Assembly (NCBI GenBank): GCA_035552595.1
Contig: DASZKZ010000023.1
Location: 1 to 55,009 of the forward strand
Length of the DNA: 55,009 nucleotides
From: Aeolococcus sp035552595
GTDB taxonomy: Bacteria > Chloroflexota > Dormibacteria > Aeolococcales > Aeolococcaceae
Direction of reading: 5' to 3'
In this document: positions 46,418-55,009 of the stretch, piece by piece
Layout of the letters: the number at the start of each line of letters is the position of its first letter
Numbering within the stretch: position 1 is the stretch's first letter
Position numbers and translations under genes: made by a program
Notes under the pieces: generated by a model
Told to the model about the DNA's origin: nothing
Databases searched by the model: none
The model's input: only the letters and a program-made list of their open reading frames with translations

Positions 46418-48145
46418 ATGGCAGTCGCCGAGAAGAAGAAGGGCAAATCACAGGGAGCCGGCACCGGCACGGTGGTGCAGGTGATCGGCCCCGTGGTCGA
46501 CGTGGAGTTCGAGGGTGACCGGCTCCCCGACATCCACTACGCGCTCGAGCGCATCCGCGAGGATGGTGGCCGTCTGGTTCTCGAGGTGCAGCAGGACCTC
46601 GGCAACAGCACCGTCCGGACCATCGCCATGGACACCACCGACGGGCTGCGCCGCGGCGACACCTTCGAGGACACCGGCGGCCCCATCGAGGTTGCGGTGG
46701 GCCGCAAGACGCTGGGGCGGATGTTCAACGTCATCGGTCAGCCCATCGACGGCAAGCCGGCGCTCACCGACGCCCCCATGGCGCCGATCCACCGCCTCGC
46801 GCCTCCCATCGACGAGCAGTCCACCGAGGAGGAGGTTCTCGAGACCGGCATCAAGGTCATCGACCTGATCTGCACCTTCAGCAAGGGCTCGAAGATCGGG
46901 CTCTTCGGCGGAGCCGGTGTCGGCAAGACGGTCATCGTCCAGGAGATGATCAACAACATCGCCAAGGAGCACGGCGGTTTCTCGGTGTTCGCCGGCGTCG
47001 GCGAGCGCACCCGCGAGGGTCGTGATCTCTATGGCGAGATGGAGGAGTCGGGCGTCCTCGACAAGACCGCGCTGGTCTTCGGCCAGATGAACGAGCCCCC
47101 CGGAGCGCGCGCCCGGGTGGCGCTCACCGGTCTCACCATCGCCGAGCACTTCCGCGACGAGGAGGGCTCCGACGTGCTCCTCTTCATCGACAACATCTTC
47201 CGCTACACGCTGGCCGGCGCGGAGGTGTCCGCGCTGCTCGGCCGCATGCCCAGCGCGGTGGGCTATCAGCCCACCCTGGGCACGGAGATGGGCGACCTCC
47301 AGGAGCGCATCACCTCCACCAAGAAGGGCTCGATCACCTCGGTGCAGGCGGTGTACGTGCCGGCTGACGACTTCACCGATCCCGCCGTGGCCACCACGTT
47401 TGCCCACCTCGGCTCGACGGTGTCCCTGAGCCGGGCACTCACCGAGATCGGCATCTACCCCGCGGTGGATCCGCTCGACTCCTTCAGCCGGGTGCTCGAT
47501 CCCACCATCGTCGGCGACGAGCACTACCGCGTCGCGCAGAGCGTCAAGCGGGTTCTCCAGGAGTACAAGGAGCTCCAGGACATCATCGCCATCCTCGGGC
47601 AGGAGGAGCTCAGCGATGACCAGAAGGTGACCGTGCAGCGCGCTCGCCGGGTGCAGCGCTTCCTCTCCCAGCCGTTCCACGTGGCCGAGCAGTTCACCGG
47701 CCGTTCCGGCAAGTACGTGCCCCTGGGCGAGACCATCCGCGGCTTCGCCGAGATCCTCGACGGCAAGCACGACGACCTGCCCGAGGACGCCTTCTATATG
47801 GTCGGCACCATCGATGAGGCGGTCGAGAAGGCCAAGGAGATGGGTGCTGCCGAGGACGAGGCAGCCCCCAAGGTCGAGGCCGCCGGTGCCGGCGCAACCG
47901 CGGCCGAGGAGAAGCCGGAGGTCGGGGGGAAGCCGGAGGTCGAGGAGCGGCCGGAGTCCGAGGAGAACCCCGAGGCTGAGGAGCCCGAGCAGGAGCAGGA
48001 GCAGGCGGAGGGGCCGCAGGCCGAGTCGAAGCCCGTCGAGGAGAAGGCGCCCGCGCCCCAGGGTGACTCCGAGCCGGCCGCAGCCTCCGCCACGCCGGCG
48101 CCGAAGAGCCGCGCCAAGCCCGCGGCCCGGAGGAAGCGCAGCTAG
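46418..48145 (+). CDS. atpD: ATP synthase F1 subunit beta with long charged C-terminal tail
   Basis: Catalytic subunit. The P-loop is GGAGVGKT (Lys170), followed by GVGERTREGRDLY, LLFIDNIFRYTLAGAEVSALLGRMPSAVGYQPTL and ALTEIGIYPAVDPLDS. The conserved core ends near residue 475 (VGTIDEAVEKAKEMG). A further 100 or so residues follow, first Glu/Pro-rich (EEKPEVGGKPEVEE type) and then Ala/Pro/Lys/Arg-rich, ending ARRKRS. The total is 575 residues versus about 465-490 usually. The frame is continuous and the stop overlaps atpC by one base, so the tail is genuine coding sequence. Its function is unknown. Confidence 0.97.
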   Translation: MAVAEKKKGKSQGAGTGTVVQVIGPVVDVEFEGDRLPDIHYALERIREDGGRLVLEVQQDLGNSTVRTIAMDTTDGLRRGDTFEDTGGPIEVAVGRKTLGRMFNVIGQPIDGKPALTDAPMAPIHRLAPPIDEQSTEEEVLETGIKVIDLICTFSKGSKIGLFGGAGVGKTVIVQEMINNIAKEHGGFSVFAGVGERTREGRDLYGEMEESGVLDKTALVFGQMNEPPGARARVALTGLTIAEHFRDEEGSDVLLFIDNIFRYTLAGAEVSALLGRMPSAVGYQPTLGTEMGDLQERITSTKKGSITSVQAVYVPADDFTDPAVATTFAHLGSTVSLSRALTEIGIYPAVDPLDSFSRVLDPTIVGDEHYRVAQSVKRVLQEYKELQDIIAILGQEELSDDQKVTVQRARRVQRFLSQPFHVAEQFTGRSGKYVPLGETIRGFAEILDGKHDDLPEDAFYMVGTIDEAVEKAKEMGAAEDEAAPKVEAAGAGATAAEEKPEVGGKPEVEERPESEENPEAEEPEQEQEQAEGPQAESKPVEEKAPAPQGDSEPAAASATPAPKSRAKPAARRKRS

Positions 48146-48567
48146 TGGCCAAGCTCAAGGTCGAGTTCGTCACCGCCGAGCGCCGCGTGTTCAGCCAGGA
48201 GGCCGACTTCGTGGTGGCGCCGGGCGTCGAGGGCGACCTCGGCGTGCTGCCGCGACACATCCCCCTGCTGACGCCGCTGCGCATCGGCGAGATCATGGTC
48301 CGCAACGACGGCAACGAGGAGTTCTTCTTCGTGGGCGGAGGGTTTCTCGAGGTCCTGCCCGACAAGGTCGTGATCCTCGCCGACGTCGCCGAGCGCGCCG
48401 AGGACATCGACGAGGCTCGTGCCGACGCGGCTCGCAAGTCGGCCCAGGATGCGCTCGCCCAGGACGCCGGTGACGCCGACGCCGCCGCGCAGCTGGAGCG
48501 GGCCATCTTCCGCCTCCGGGTCGCCGAGATCCGTCGCGGCCACCGCCGCGACCATCGCGGCGACTGA
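48145..48567 (+). CDS. atpC: ATP synthase F1 subunit epsilon
   Basis: 140-residue regulatory/rotor subunit: an N-terminal beta-sandwich (VEFVTAERRVFSQEADFVVAPGVEGDLGVLPRHIPLLTPLRIGEI) and a C-terminal helical pair. The GTG overlaps the atpD stop (TAGTG). It ends the ATP synthase operon. Confidence 0.95.
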   Translation: MAKLKVEFVTAERRVFSQEADFVVAPGVEGDLGVLPRHIPLLTPLRIGEIMVRNDGNEEFFFVGGGFLEVLPDKVVILADVAERAEDIDEARADAARKSAQDALAQDAGDADAAAQLERAIFRLRVAEIRRGHRRDHRGD

Positions 48568-48602
48568 GCGTCCGCTCGTCCAACACCCCCACGTCGAGCC
48601 GG

Positions 48603-48608
48603 TAGCCT
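48603..48608 (+). promoter_or_regulatory. Putative -10 box (TAGCCT) for the kinase-dehydrogenase pair
   Basis: Ends 8 nt before ATG 48617 with no ribosome site between; separates this pair from the ATP synthase operon. Confidence 0.4.
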
Positions 48609-48616
48609 TGCCACCC

Positions 48617-49677
<1,061 letters not shown>

Positions 49678-49678
<1 letters not shown>

Positions 49679-50877
49679 TGGATTTCGCGTACTCGCCCCG
49701 TGTCGTCGAGCTGCGTGAGCAGCTCGGGGACTTCGTCACCACGCGCGTGCTTCCCGCCGAGCCGCGCTACTTCGCGGAGTTCTCCGCGGCCACCGTGCCC
49801 CACCACATCTCGCCGGTCATGGAGGAGCTCAAGAGCGAGGCGCGTTCGCGGGGTCTCTGGAACCTCTTCCTGCCCGATCCGCGCTTCGGCGCCGGTCTCA
49901 CCAACCTGGAGTACGCGCCCCTGGCCGAGATCACCGGCCACAGCCTGATCGCGCCGGAGGCGATCAACTGCTCGGCTCCGGACACCGGCAACATGGAGGT
50001 GCTGGCCCTGTTCGGCTCGGCGGAGCAGCAGGAGACCTGGCTGAAGCCCCTGCTGGCGGGGGAGATCCGCTCCTGCGTGGCCATGACCGAACCCGGCGTG
50101 GCCAGCAGCGATCCCACCAACATCAGCTGCCGGATCGAGCAGGATGGCGACGAGCTGGTGATCACCGGTCGCAAGTGGTGGACCAGCGGTGCCGCCCACC
50201 CGCTGGCGCGCGTCTCGCTGCTGATGGGGCTCAGCGACCCCGAGGCGGACCCCCACCGGCGCCACTCGTTCGTGCTCGTGCCCATGGACGCGCCGGGGGT
50301 CACCGTGGTCCGTCAGCTCCAGGTCTTCGGCTACGACGACCCCGGCAGCCACTGCGAGGTGATGTTCGATGAGGTGCGCGTGCCCGCGGCCAACCTCATC
50401 GGCGAGCGTGGCTCGGCATTCGCCATCGCCCAGGCCCGCCTGGGGGCGGGGCGCATCCACCACTGCATGCGCGTCATCGGCACGGCCGAACGAGCGCTGG
50501 CTCTGATGTGCGAGCGGGCCCGCACCAGGACGGCATTCGGGAAGCTGCTCGCCGAGCAGGGGGTGGTCCAGGAGGCCATCGCCCGCTCGCGGGTCGAGCT
50601 CGAGCAGGTGCGGCTGCTCTGCCACAAGGCGGCCTGGATGATGGACACCCAGGGCACCAAGGCGGCGCGCACCGAGATCGCGGCGATCAAGGTGGCGGCT
50701 CCGCAGGTGGCGTGCGCAGTGGTGGACCGCGCCATCCAGGTGCACGGGGGAGCGGGGATGAGCAATGACCTGCCCCTGGCGCGGATGTACGCGTGGACGC
50801 GCGCGCTGCGCATCCTCGACGGCCCGGACGAGGTGCACCTCCAGTCCATCGCCCGTCGCGAGCTGCGCGGCGCCTGA
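49678..50877 (+). CDS. Acyl-CoA dehydrogenase (ACAD10/11-like)
   Basis: 399-residue flavoprotein. Family signatures are CVAMTEPGVASSDPTNISCRIEQDGDELVITGRKWWTSGA, VMFDEVRVPAANLIGERGSAFAIAQARLGAGRIHHCMR, RTAFGKLLAEQG and IQVHGGAGMSNDLPLARMYAWTRALRILDGPDEVH. The SDPTNI loop and RIHHCMR are typical of the ACAD10/11 subgroup. The ATG overlaps the kinase stop (TGATG), so the two are coupled. Predicted role: catabolism of 4-hydroxy (and possibly normal) acyl-CoA after phosphorylation. Confidence 0.93.
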
Positions 50878-50901
50878 GCCCGGCGCACCTCCCCTGAGAG
50901 G

Positions 50902-50935
50902 GCTGCGTCAGGAGGGAATCACTTGCTGACGCAGC
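50902..50935. terminator. Hairpin between convergent genes
   Basis: GCTGCGTCAG (50902-50911) pairs perfectly with CTGACGCAGC (50926-50935), 10 bp. It overlaps the end of the minus-strand gene at 50919 and follows the dehydrogenase. There is no T-run, so it may be a two-way, possibly Rho-assisted terminator. Confidence 0.6.
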
Positions 50936-51292
50936 TCCCCACCGCCGCCCGGTAGGCGCTCCCGGACGGGTCGGTGGTGCTGTTCTCGCTGAGCTGCGCG
51001 TGGATGATGCAGCGCTGCAGCCCGTTGGCGGCGGTGGACTGATCGCGCACCTGGGTGGTGGCGGCGAGCACGAACCACGTCATCACCAGTTGGGCCACGA
51101 CCACCACGAGCAGGGCGCCGAGGATGATGGCGTTGGTCGGCCTGGCCGTGTTCTTGCTGCGCACCGGGTGCTCGTCGGTGGCGTCCTCGAGGTCATCGCC
51201 CTCGCCATGCGCGAGGTCGGTGGCGGCGGAGGGCTCACCCTCCGCGGGGGCAGCGATCTCGCTGTCCCCCTCACCGGCGCCGTGGACATCGG

Positions 51293-51296
<4 letters not shown>
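50919..51296 (-). CDS. Hypothetical single-pass membrane protein
   Basis: 125 residues. An acidic N-terminal region of about 50 residues leads to one TM helix (NAIILGALLVVVVAQLVMTWFVLAA, about 55-79), then an extracytoplasmic part with two Cys (QRCIIHAQ and GSCVSK at the end) that could form a disulphide. The ATG overlaps the aldolase stop (ATGA), so it is the second gene of that transcript. No family was recognised. Confidence 0.7.
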
Positions 51297-52369
<1,073 letters not shown>

Positions 52370-52462
52370 GATGGTGTCTCCAAATCTCAGGTCAGCCCAC
52401 TCAGTGTCGCCGATCGACGCTCCGATCTGCCCCGGCCTCCGCAAAGCCGACCCGTTGTGGGA

Positions 52463-52468
52463 TACGTT
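52463..52468 (+). promoter_or_regulatory. Putative -10 box (TACGTT) for murA
   Basis: Ends 10 nt before ATG 52479 in the 109-bp divergent region with fbaB. Confidence 0.35.
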
Positions 52469-52478
52469 TACGCCGCTG

Positions 52479-53786
52479 ATGGACCTTTTGCGCATCTCCG
52501 GGCCGAGACCTCTTCATGGCACCGTCTCCATCTCCGGGAGCAAGAACGCCGCTCTTCCGGTGATGGCCGCCGCGCTGCTCACCGATCAGGTCCTCGAGCT
52601 CCGCAACGTGCCCGACATCGAGGACATCGACGCCATGGCGGCGATGCTGCGCCATCTGGGGGTCCGGGTCGACCGCCTCACCTCGTCGTCGTGGCGGCTG
52701 CACGCGGAGACGGTGCGCTCCGCCGAGGTGGGGGCCGACCTCACCCGGCGCATGCGGGGCTCATTCCTCCTGCTGGGCGCGCTCATCGCTCGCACCGGGG
52801 AGGCGGCCATCGCCAAGCCCGGCGGCGACGACATCGGGATGCGCCGGGTCGAGCAGCACCTCGAGGGGCTGCGCCTCATGGGGGCGCAGGTCGAGGAGCG
52901 CGCCGACACGTACGCCGCGCACGCGCGCCGGTTGGGAGGCGCGCGCATCGACCTCGACATCCCCACCGTCACGGGGACCGAGAACCTCATCATGGCGGCG
53001 GTGCTCGCGGAGGGCATCACGGTCATCTCCAACGCCGCTCGCGAACCACACGTCTTCGACCTGGTGCGCTGCCTGGTCGGGATGGGGGCTCGCATCGCGG
53101 GCGCGGGCACCGAGCTGATCGTCATCGAGGGCCAGAACGGACTGCTGCACGGCACCAAGCACAGCGTCACCACCGACTACATCGAGGCGGGAACGTACAT
53201 GGTGGCGGCGGCCGCCACCGGCGGGGACGTGACCATCGACCGCATGCGCCCCAGCGACGTCCGCTGGTTGATCAACAAGTTGCGCAGCGCCGGCGCCGAG
53301 GTGGTCGAGGGTGCCAGCCAGGTGCGCGTGCGTGCCGCCCCGCTGCATGCTGTCGACGTCACCACCTGGCCGCATCCGGGGTTCGCCACGGACCTCCAGC
53401 CCCAGTACTGCGCGCTGATGACCCAGGCGACCGGGATCAGCATCGTCAGCGAGGCCCTCTACGAGAACAGGTTCCGCCATGTGCCGGCACTTCTCGACTT
53501 CGGCGCCAGGATCAGCGTCGAGGGGCGCAGCGCGATCATCGACGGCCCCGCGGTGCTGCACGCCACGCGCGCCACCGTTCCCGACATCAGATCGGGGGCG
53601 GCGCTGGTGATCGCCGCGCTCTGCGCGCACGGCACCAGCGATCTCGACTCGGTGTATCACCTCGATCGAGGCTATGAATCGCTCGAGGAGAAGCTCCGCG
53701 GCCTCGGTGCCGATGTGCAGCGCATCTCCGTCGAGGGTGGTACCGGCCCTGCGGTTCGTGATCTCAGCGGCGTGGTCGGCGACTGA
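52479..53786 (+). CDS. murA: UDP-N-acetylglucosamine 1-carboxyvinyltransferase with Asp117
   Basis: First committed step of peptidoglycan synthesis: enolpyruvyl transfer from PEP to UDP-GlcNAc. The 435-residue protein has GSKNAALPVMAAALL (Lys22 region), RGSFLLLGALIAR, TGTENLIMAAVLAEG and FATDLQPQY. The loop normally holding the active-site cysteine reads KPGGDDIGMRR, with Asp117 in place of Cys. The same substitution occurs naturally in mycobacterial MurA and makes the enzyme insensitive to fosfomycin. The MreB-like gene follows after 10 nt. Confidence 0.97.
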   Translation: MDLLRISGPRPLHGTVSISGSKNAALPVMAAALLTDQVLELRNVPDIEDIDAMAAMLRHLGVRVDRLTSSSWRLHAETVRSAEVGADLTRRMRGSFLLLGALIARTGEAAIAKPGGDDIGMRRVEQHLEGLRLMGAQVEERADTYAAHARRLGGARIDLDIPTVTGTENLIMAAVLAEGITVISNAAREPHVFDLVRCLVGMGARIAGAGTELIVIEGQNGLLHGTKHSVTTDYIEAGTYMVAAAATGGDVTIDRMRPSDVRWLINKLRSAGAEVVEGASQVRVRAAPLHAVDVTTWPHPGFATDLQPQYCALMTQATGISIVSEALYENRFRHVPALLDFGARISVEGRSAIIDGPAVLHATRATVPDIRSGAALVIAALCAHGTSDLDSVYHLDRGYESLEEKLRGLGADVQRISVEGGTGPAVRDLSGVVGD

Positions 53787-53796
53787 GGCGCCCGCG

Positions 53797-54765
53797 GTGC
53801 TCGGCAAGAAGCTCGGAGTCGACCTCGGCACCGCCACCACCCGGGTGATCACGCGCGGCGAGGGCGCCCTGGTCGCGGAGCCCTCCGTTGTCGCCATCCG
53901 CGACGGTGAGCCCACCCTCAGCATGTTCGGCCTGGCCGCCCTCGAGGCCGCCGCCGAGGACAGCAGCCTGGAGCTCCGCCGTCCGCTGAGGGGCGGCGAC
54001 ATCACCGACCTCCGGGCGCTCAGCGCGCTGGTGCATCACGCCCTCAACCGCGCGGTGGGCCGGCAGCGCATCTTCAAGCCGGACGTGGTCATCGCGGTCC
54101 GGGGTGGGATGAGCGGCGACGACCGCCGCGCCGTGCTCGAGGCGGCGGTGCGGGCGGGCTCACGCACCGTCTACCTCATCGACGCCGCCATCGCGGCGGC
54201 GATGGGGGCGGGAGTGGCGGTGACCTCACCCCGGCCCCACCTGGTCATCGACATCGGCGCCGGGAAGATGGACGTCGCGGTCCTCTCGCTGGAGGGCACC
54301 GTCGCCAGTCGATCGCTGCCCGTCGGCTCCGCCGATCTCTTCGAGGCGCTTGCGGCGCACGTGGGATCCGTCCACGGGGTGGCTCTGAGCCACGCCGAGC
54401 AGCAGTCGGCGGCGCGCCTGCTCGTGGCCGCGTCGCACGAGGAGCGCACCGGTGAGGTCGGCGGCGTCCTGCTCTCCTCGCATGAGCTGACCGGCCTGGT
54501 CGGTGACTACCTGCGACCTCTCGACGACGGCCTGCTCCAGGTGCTCGAGGAGACGCCTGCCGGCCTGCGCCGCGACGTCAAGGGGAGCGGCCTGATCCTC
54601 ACCGGCGGGGGTGCCCGCCTGGAGGGCCTGGAGCGGCACCTCGCCGCGGTCGGCGGCTGCTCGGTCCGGCTGGCCGGCGAGCCCGAGGCCTGCACCGTGC
54701 GCGGCACCGCTCTGGCGGTCGACAACCTGGACGTCCTGAAGCGCAACTTCATGTACATCCGCTGA
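53797..54765 (+). CDS. MreB-like actin-family protein, divergent
   Basis: 322 residues with actin-fold motifs: phosphate-1 VDLGTATTRVITRG, EPSVVAI, phosphate-2 LVIDIGAGKMDVAVLSL and adenosine GLILTGGGARLEGLERHL. It resembles MreB but changes key positions: the LIEEPMAAAIGAG region reads LIDAAIAAAMGAG (the conserved Glu-Pro is absent), and DIGGGT becomes DIGAGK. ATP hydrolysis or polymerisation may be altered. GTG 53797, 10 nt after murA, is the family-consistent start. A role in cell shape or wall synthesis is inferred from family and murA linkage. Confidence 0.82.
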   Translation: MLGKKLGVDLGTATTRVITRGEGALVAEPSVVAIRDGEPTLSMFGLAALEAAAEDSSLELRRPLRGGDITDLRALSALVHHALNRAVGRQRIFKPDVVIAVRGGMSGDDRRAVLEAAVRAGSRTVYLIDAAIAAAMGAGVAVTSPRPHLVIDIGAGKMDVAVLSLEGTVASRSLPVGSADLFEALAAHVGSVHGVALSHAEQQSAARLLVAASHEERTGEVGGVLLSSHELTGLVGDYLRPLDDGLLQVLEETPAGLRRDVKGSGLILTGGGARLEGLERHLAAVGGCSVRLAGEPEACTVRGTALAVDNLDVLKRNFMYIR

Positions 54766-54777
54766 GGGTCCCTGTGG

Positions 54778-54820
54778 CGCGAGAGCACTTCCTGGGCGCG
54801 TCGAGAGAGCTGCTCTCGCG
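54778..54820. terminator. Hairpin after the MreB-like gene
   Basis: CGCGAGAGCA (54778-54787) pairs perfectly with TGCTCTCGCG (54811-54820), 10 bp around a 23-nt loop. No T-run follows. It lies between convergent genes. Confidence 0.5.
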
Positions 54821-54836
54821 CAGCCCCCAGCCTGAG

Positions 54837-54857
54837 CTGCGGCGGTGAGCGCCGCAG
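54837..54857. terminator. Second hairpin in the convergent spacer
   Basis: CTGCGGCG (54837-54844) and CGCCGCAG (54850-54857), perfect 8 bp with a 5-nt loop, followed on the plus strand by AGGGGG. It is probably the terminator of the minus-strand gene that ends at 54879. Confidence 0.5.
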
Positions 54858-54878
54858 AGGGGGAGACAGCGGTGCGCG

Positions 54879-55009
54879 CTAGCGGCCGCTCAGGCGGACG
54901 CAGGCGGCGTCGTACTGGGAGACGGTGGCGCTGCTGTTGGAGTGGGCCAGCGAGGCGGTCGCGGGGTTACCGGCGTAGACCAGGCCGGCCTGGCCGCCGC
55001 TGTTGAACG
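54879..55009 (-). CDS. 3' end of an unidentified gene (partial)
   Basis: The last 43 codons of a minus-strand gene that enters from the right edge. The peptide reads FNSGGQAGLVYAGNPATASL, continues with AHSNSSATVSQYDAACVRLS, and ends GR at a TAG. It is rich in Gly, Ala, Ser and Asn with one Cys near the end, which looks like a secreted or surface beta-rich protein, but no family can be named from the fragment. Confidence 0.55.
   Translation of the reverse strand, partial: FNSGGQAGLVYAGNPATASLAHSNSSATVSQYDAACVRLSGR

Overview
The window is one contiguous stretch of very GC-rich bacterial chromosome, densely packed with conserved housekeeping genes. I see no plasmid, prophage, IS or CRISPR signature. 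The gene order rpmE, DUF1385, prfA, prmC, tsaC, (glyA), wecA, atpI, atpBEFHAGDC, murA matches an arrangement I know from Actinomycetota (for example the mycobacterial rpmE to murA block) and in part from Chloroflexota. Also pointing that way are a UPF0182 membrane protein, a ClpS/DUF2017 pair, a MurA with Asp instead of Cys at residue 117, many GTG/TTG starts, and many genes with a TAnnnT box 6-10 nt before the start codon. I infer a deep-branching terrestrial Terrabacteria lineage (Dormibacterota/Chloroflexota-like or a basal actinobacterial relative). Without a database search I cannot name it more precisely.

Layout. 1-1264: initiator tRNA (missing its first base at the window edge), a hairpin-rich repeat region, a second CAT-anticodon tRNA, and a short tilS. 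1376-8614 (+): ftsH, then DUF2520 dehydrogenase-panB-panC and nadB-nadC (pantothenate and NAD synthesis, tightly coupled). 8724-13675 (-): a run reading degV, plsY, a lysyl-PG-synthase-type membrane protein, a GT4 glycosyltransferase, clpS and DUF2017 (lipid/envelope plus N-degron adaptor), with a separate small zinc-ribbon gene. 13960-19129 (+): rpsA with a structured leader, clpC, and a FemAB-type peptidoglycan bridge enzyme. 19140-19802 (-): msrA. 19950-34789 (+): uvrA, UPF0182, two MBL-fold proteins, a catalytically degenerate HtrA-like protein, pyrG, a divergent GlpX, an RHH-like regulator, an intact HtrA and a radical SAM enzyme. 34860-48567 (+): the rpmE-to-ATP-synthase block. 48617-50877 (+): an APH-type kinase overlapping an acyl-CoA dehydrogenase (a split ACAD10/11-like module). 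50919-52369 (-): class I FBP aldolase plus a small membrane protein. 52479-54765 (+): murA and an MreB-like gene. At the right edge is the 3' end of one minus-strand gene.

The most unusual observation is a roughly 110-bp palindrome-rich repeat. One copy lies between the two tRNAs (171-280, minus orientation), a half copy follows nadC (8656-8717), and one copy sits in frame inside uvrA (20694-20804), where it adds 37 codons just before a zinc-binding module. This resembles in principle the palindromic elements that insert into protein genes in Rickettsia. Other points of note are the -10-box-to-start architecture that suggests widespread leaderless mRNAs, a putative autoregulatory tandem operator in front of the RHH-like gene, several enzyme-family members with altered catalytic residues (GlpX, HtrA-like, MBL-like, PlsY, MreB-like, MurA), and a roughly 100-residue charged tail on ATP synthase beta.
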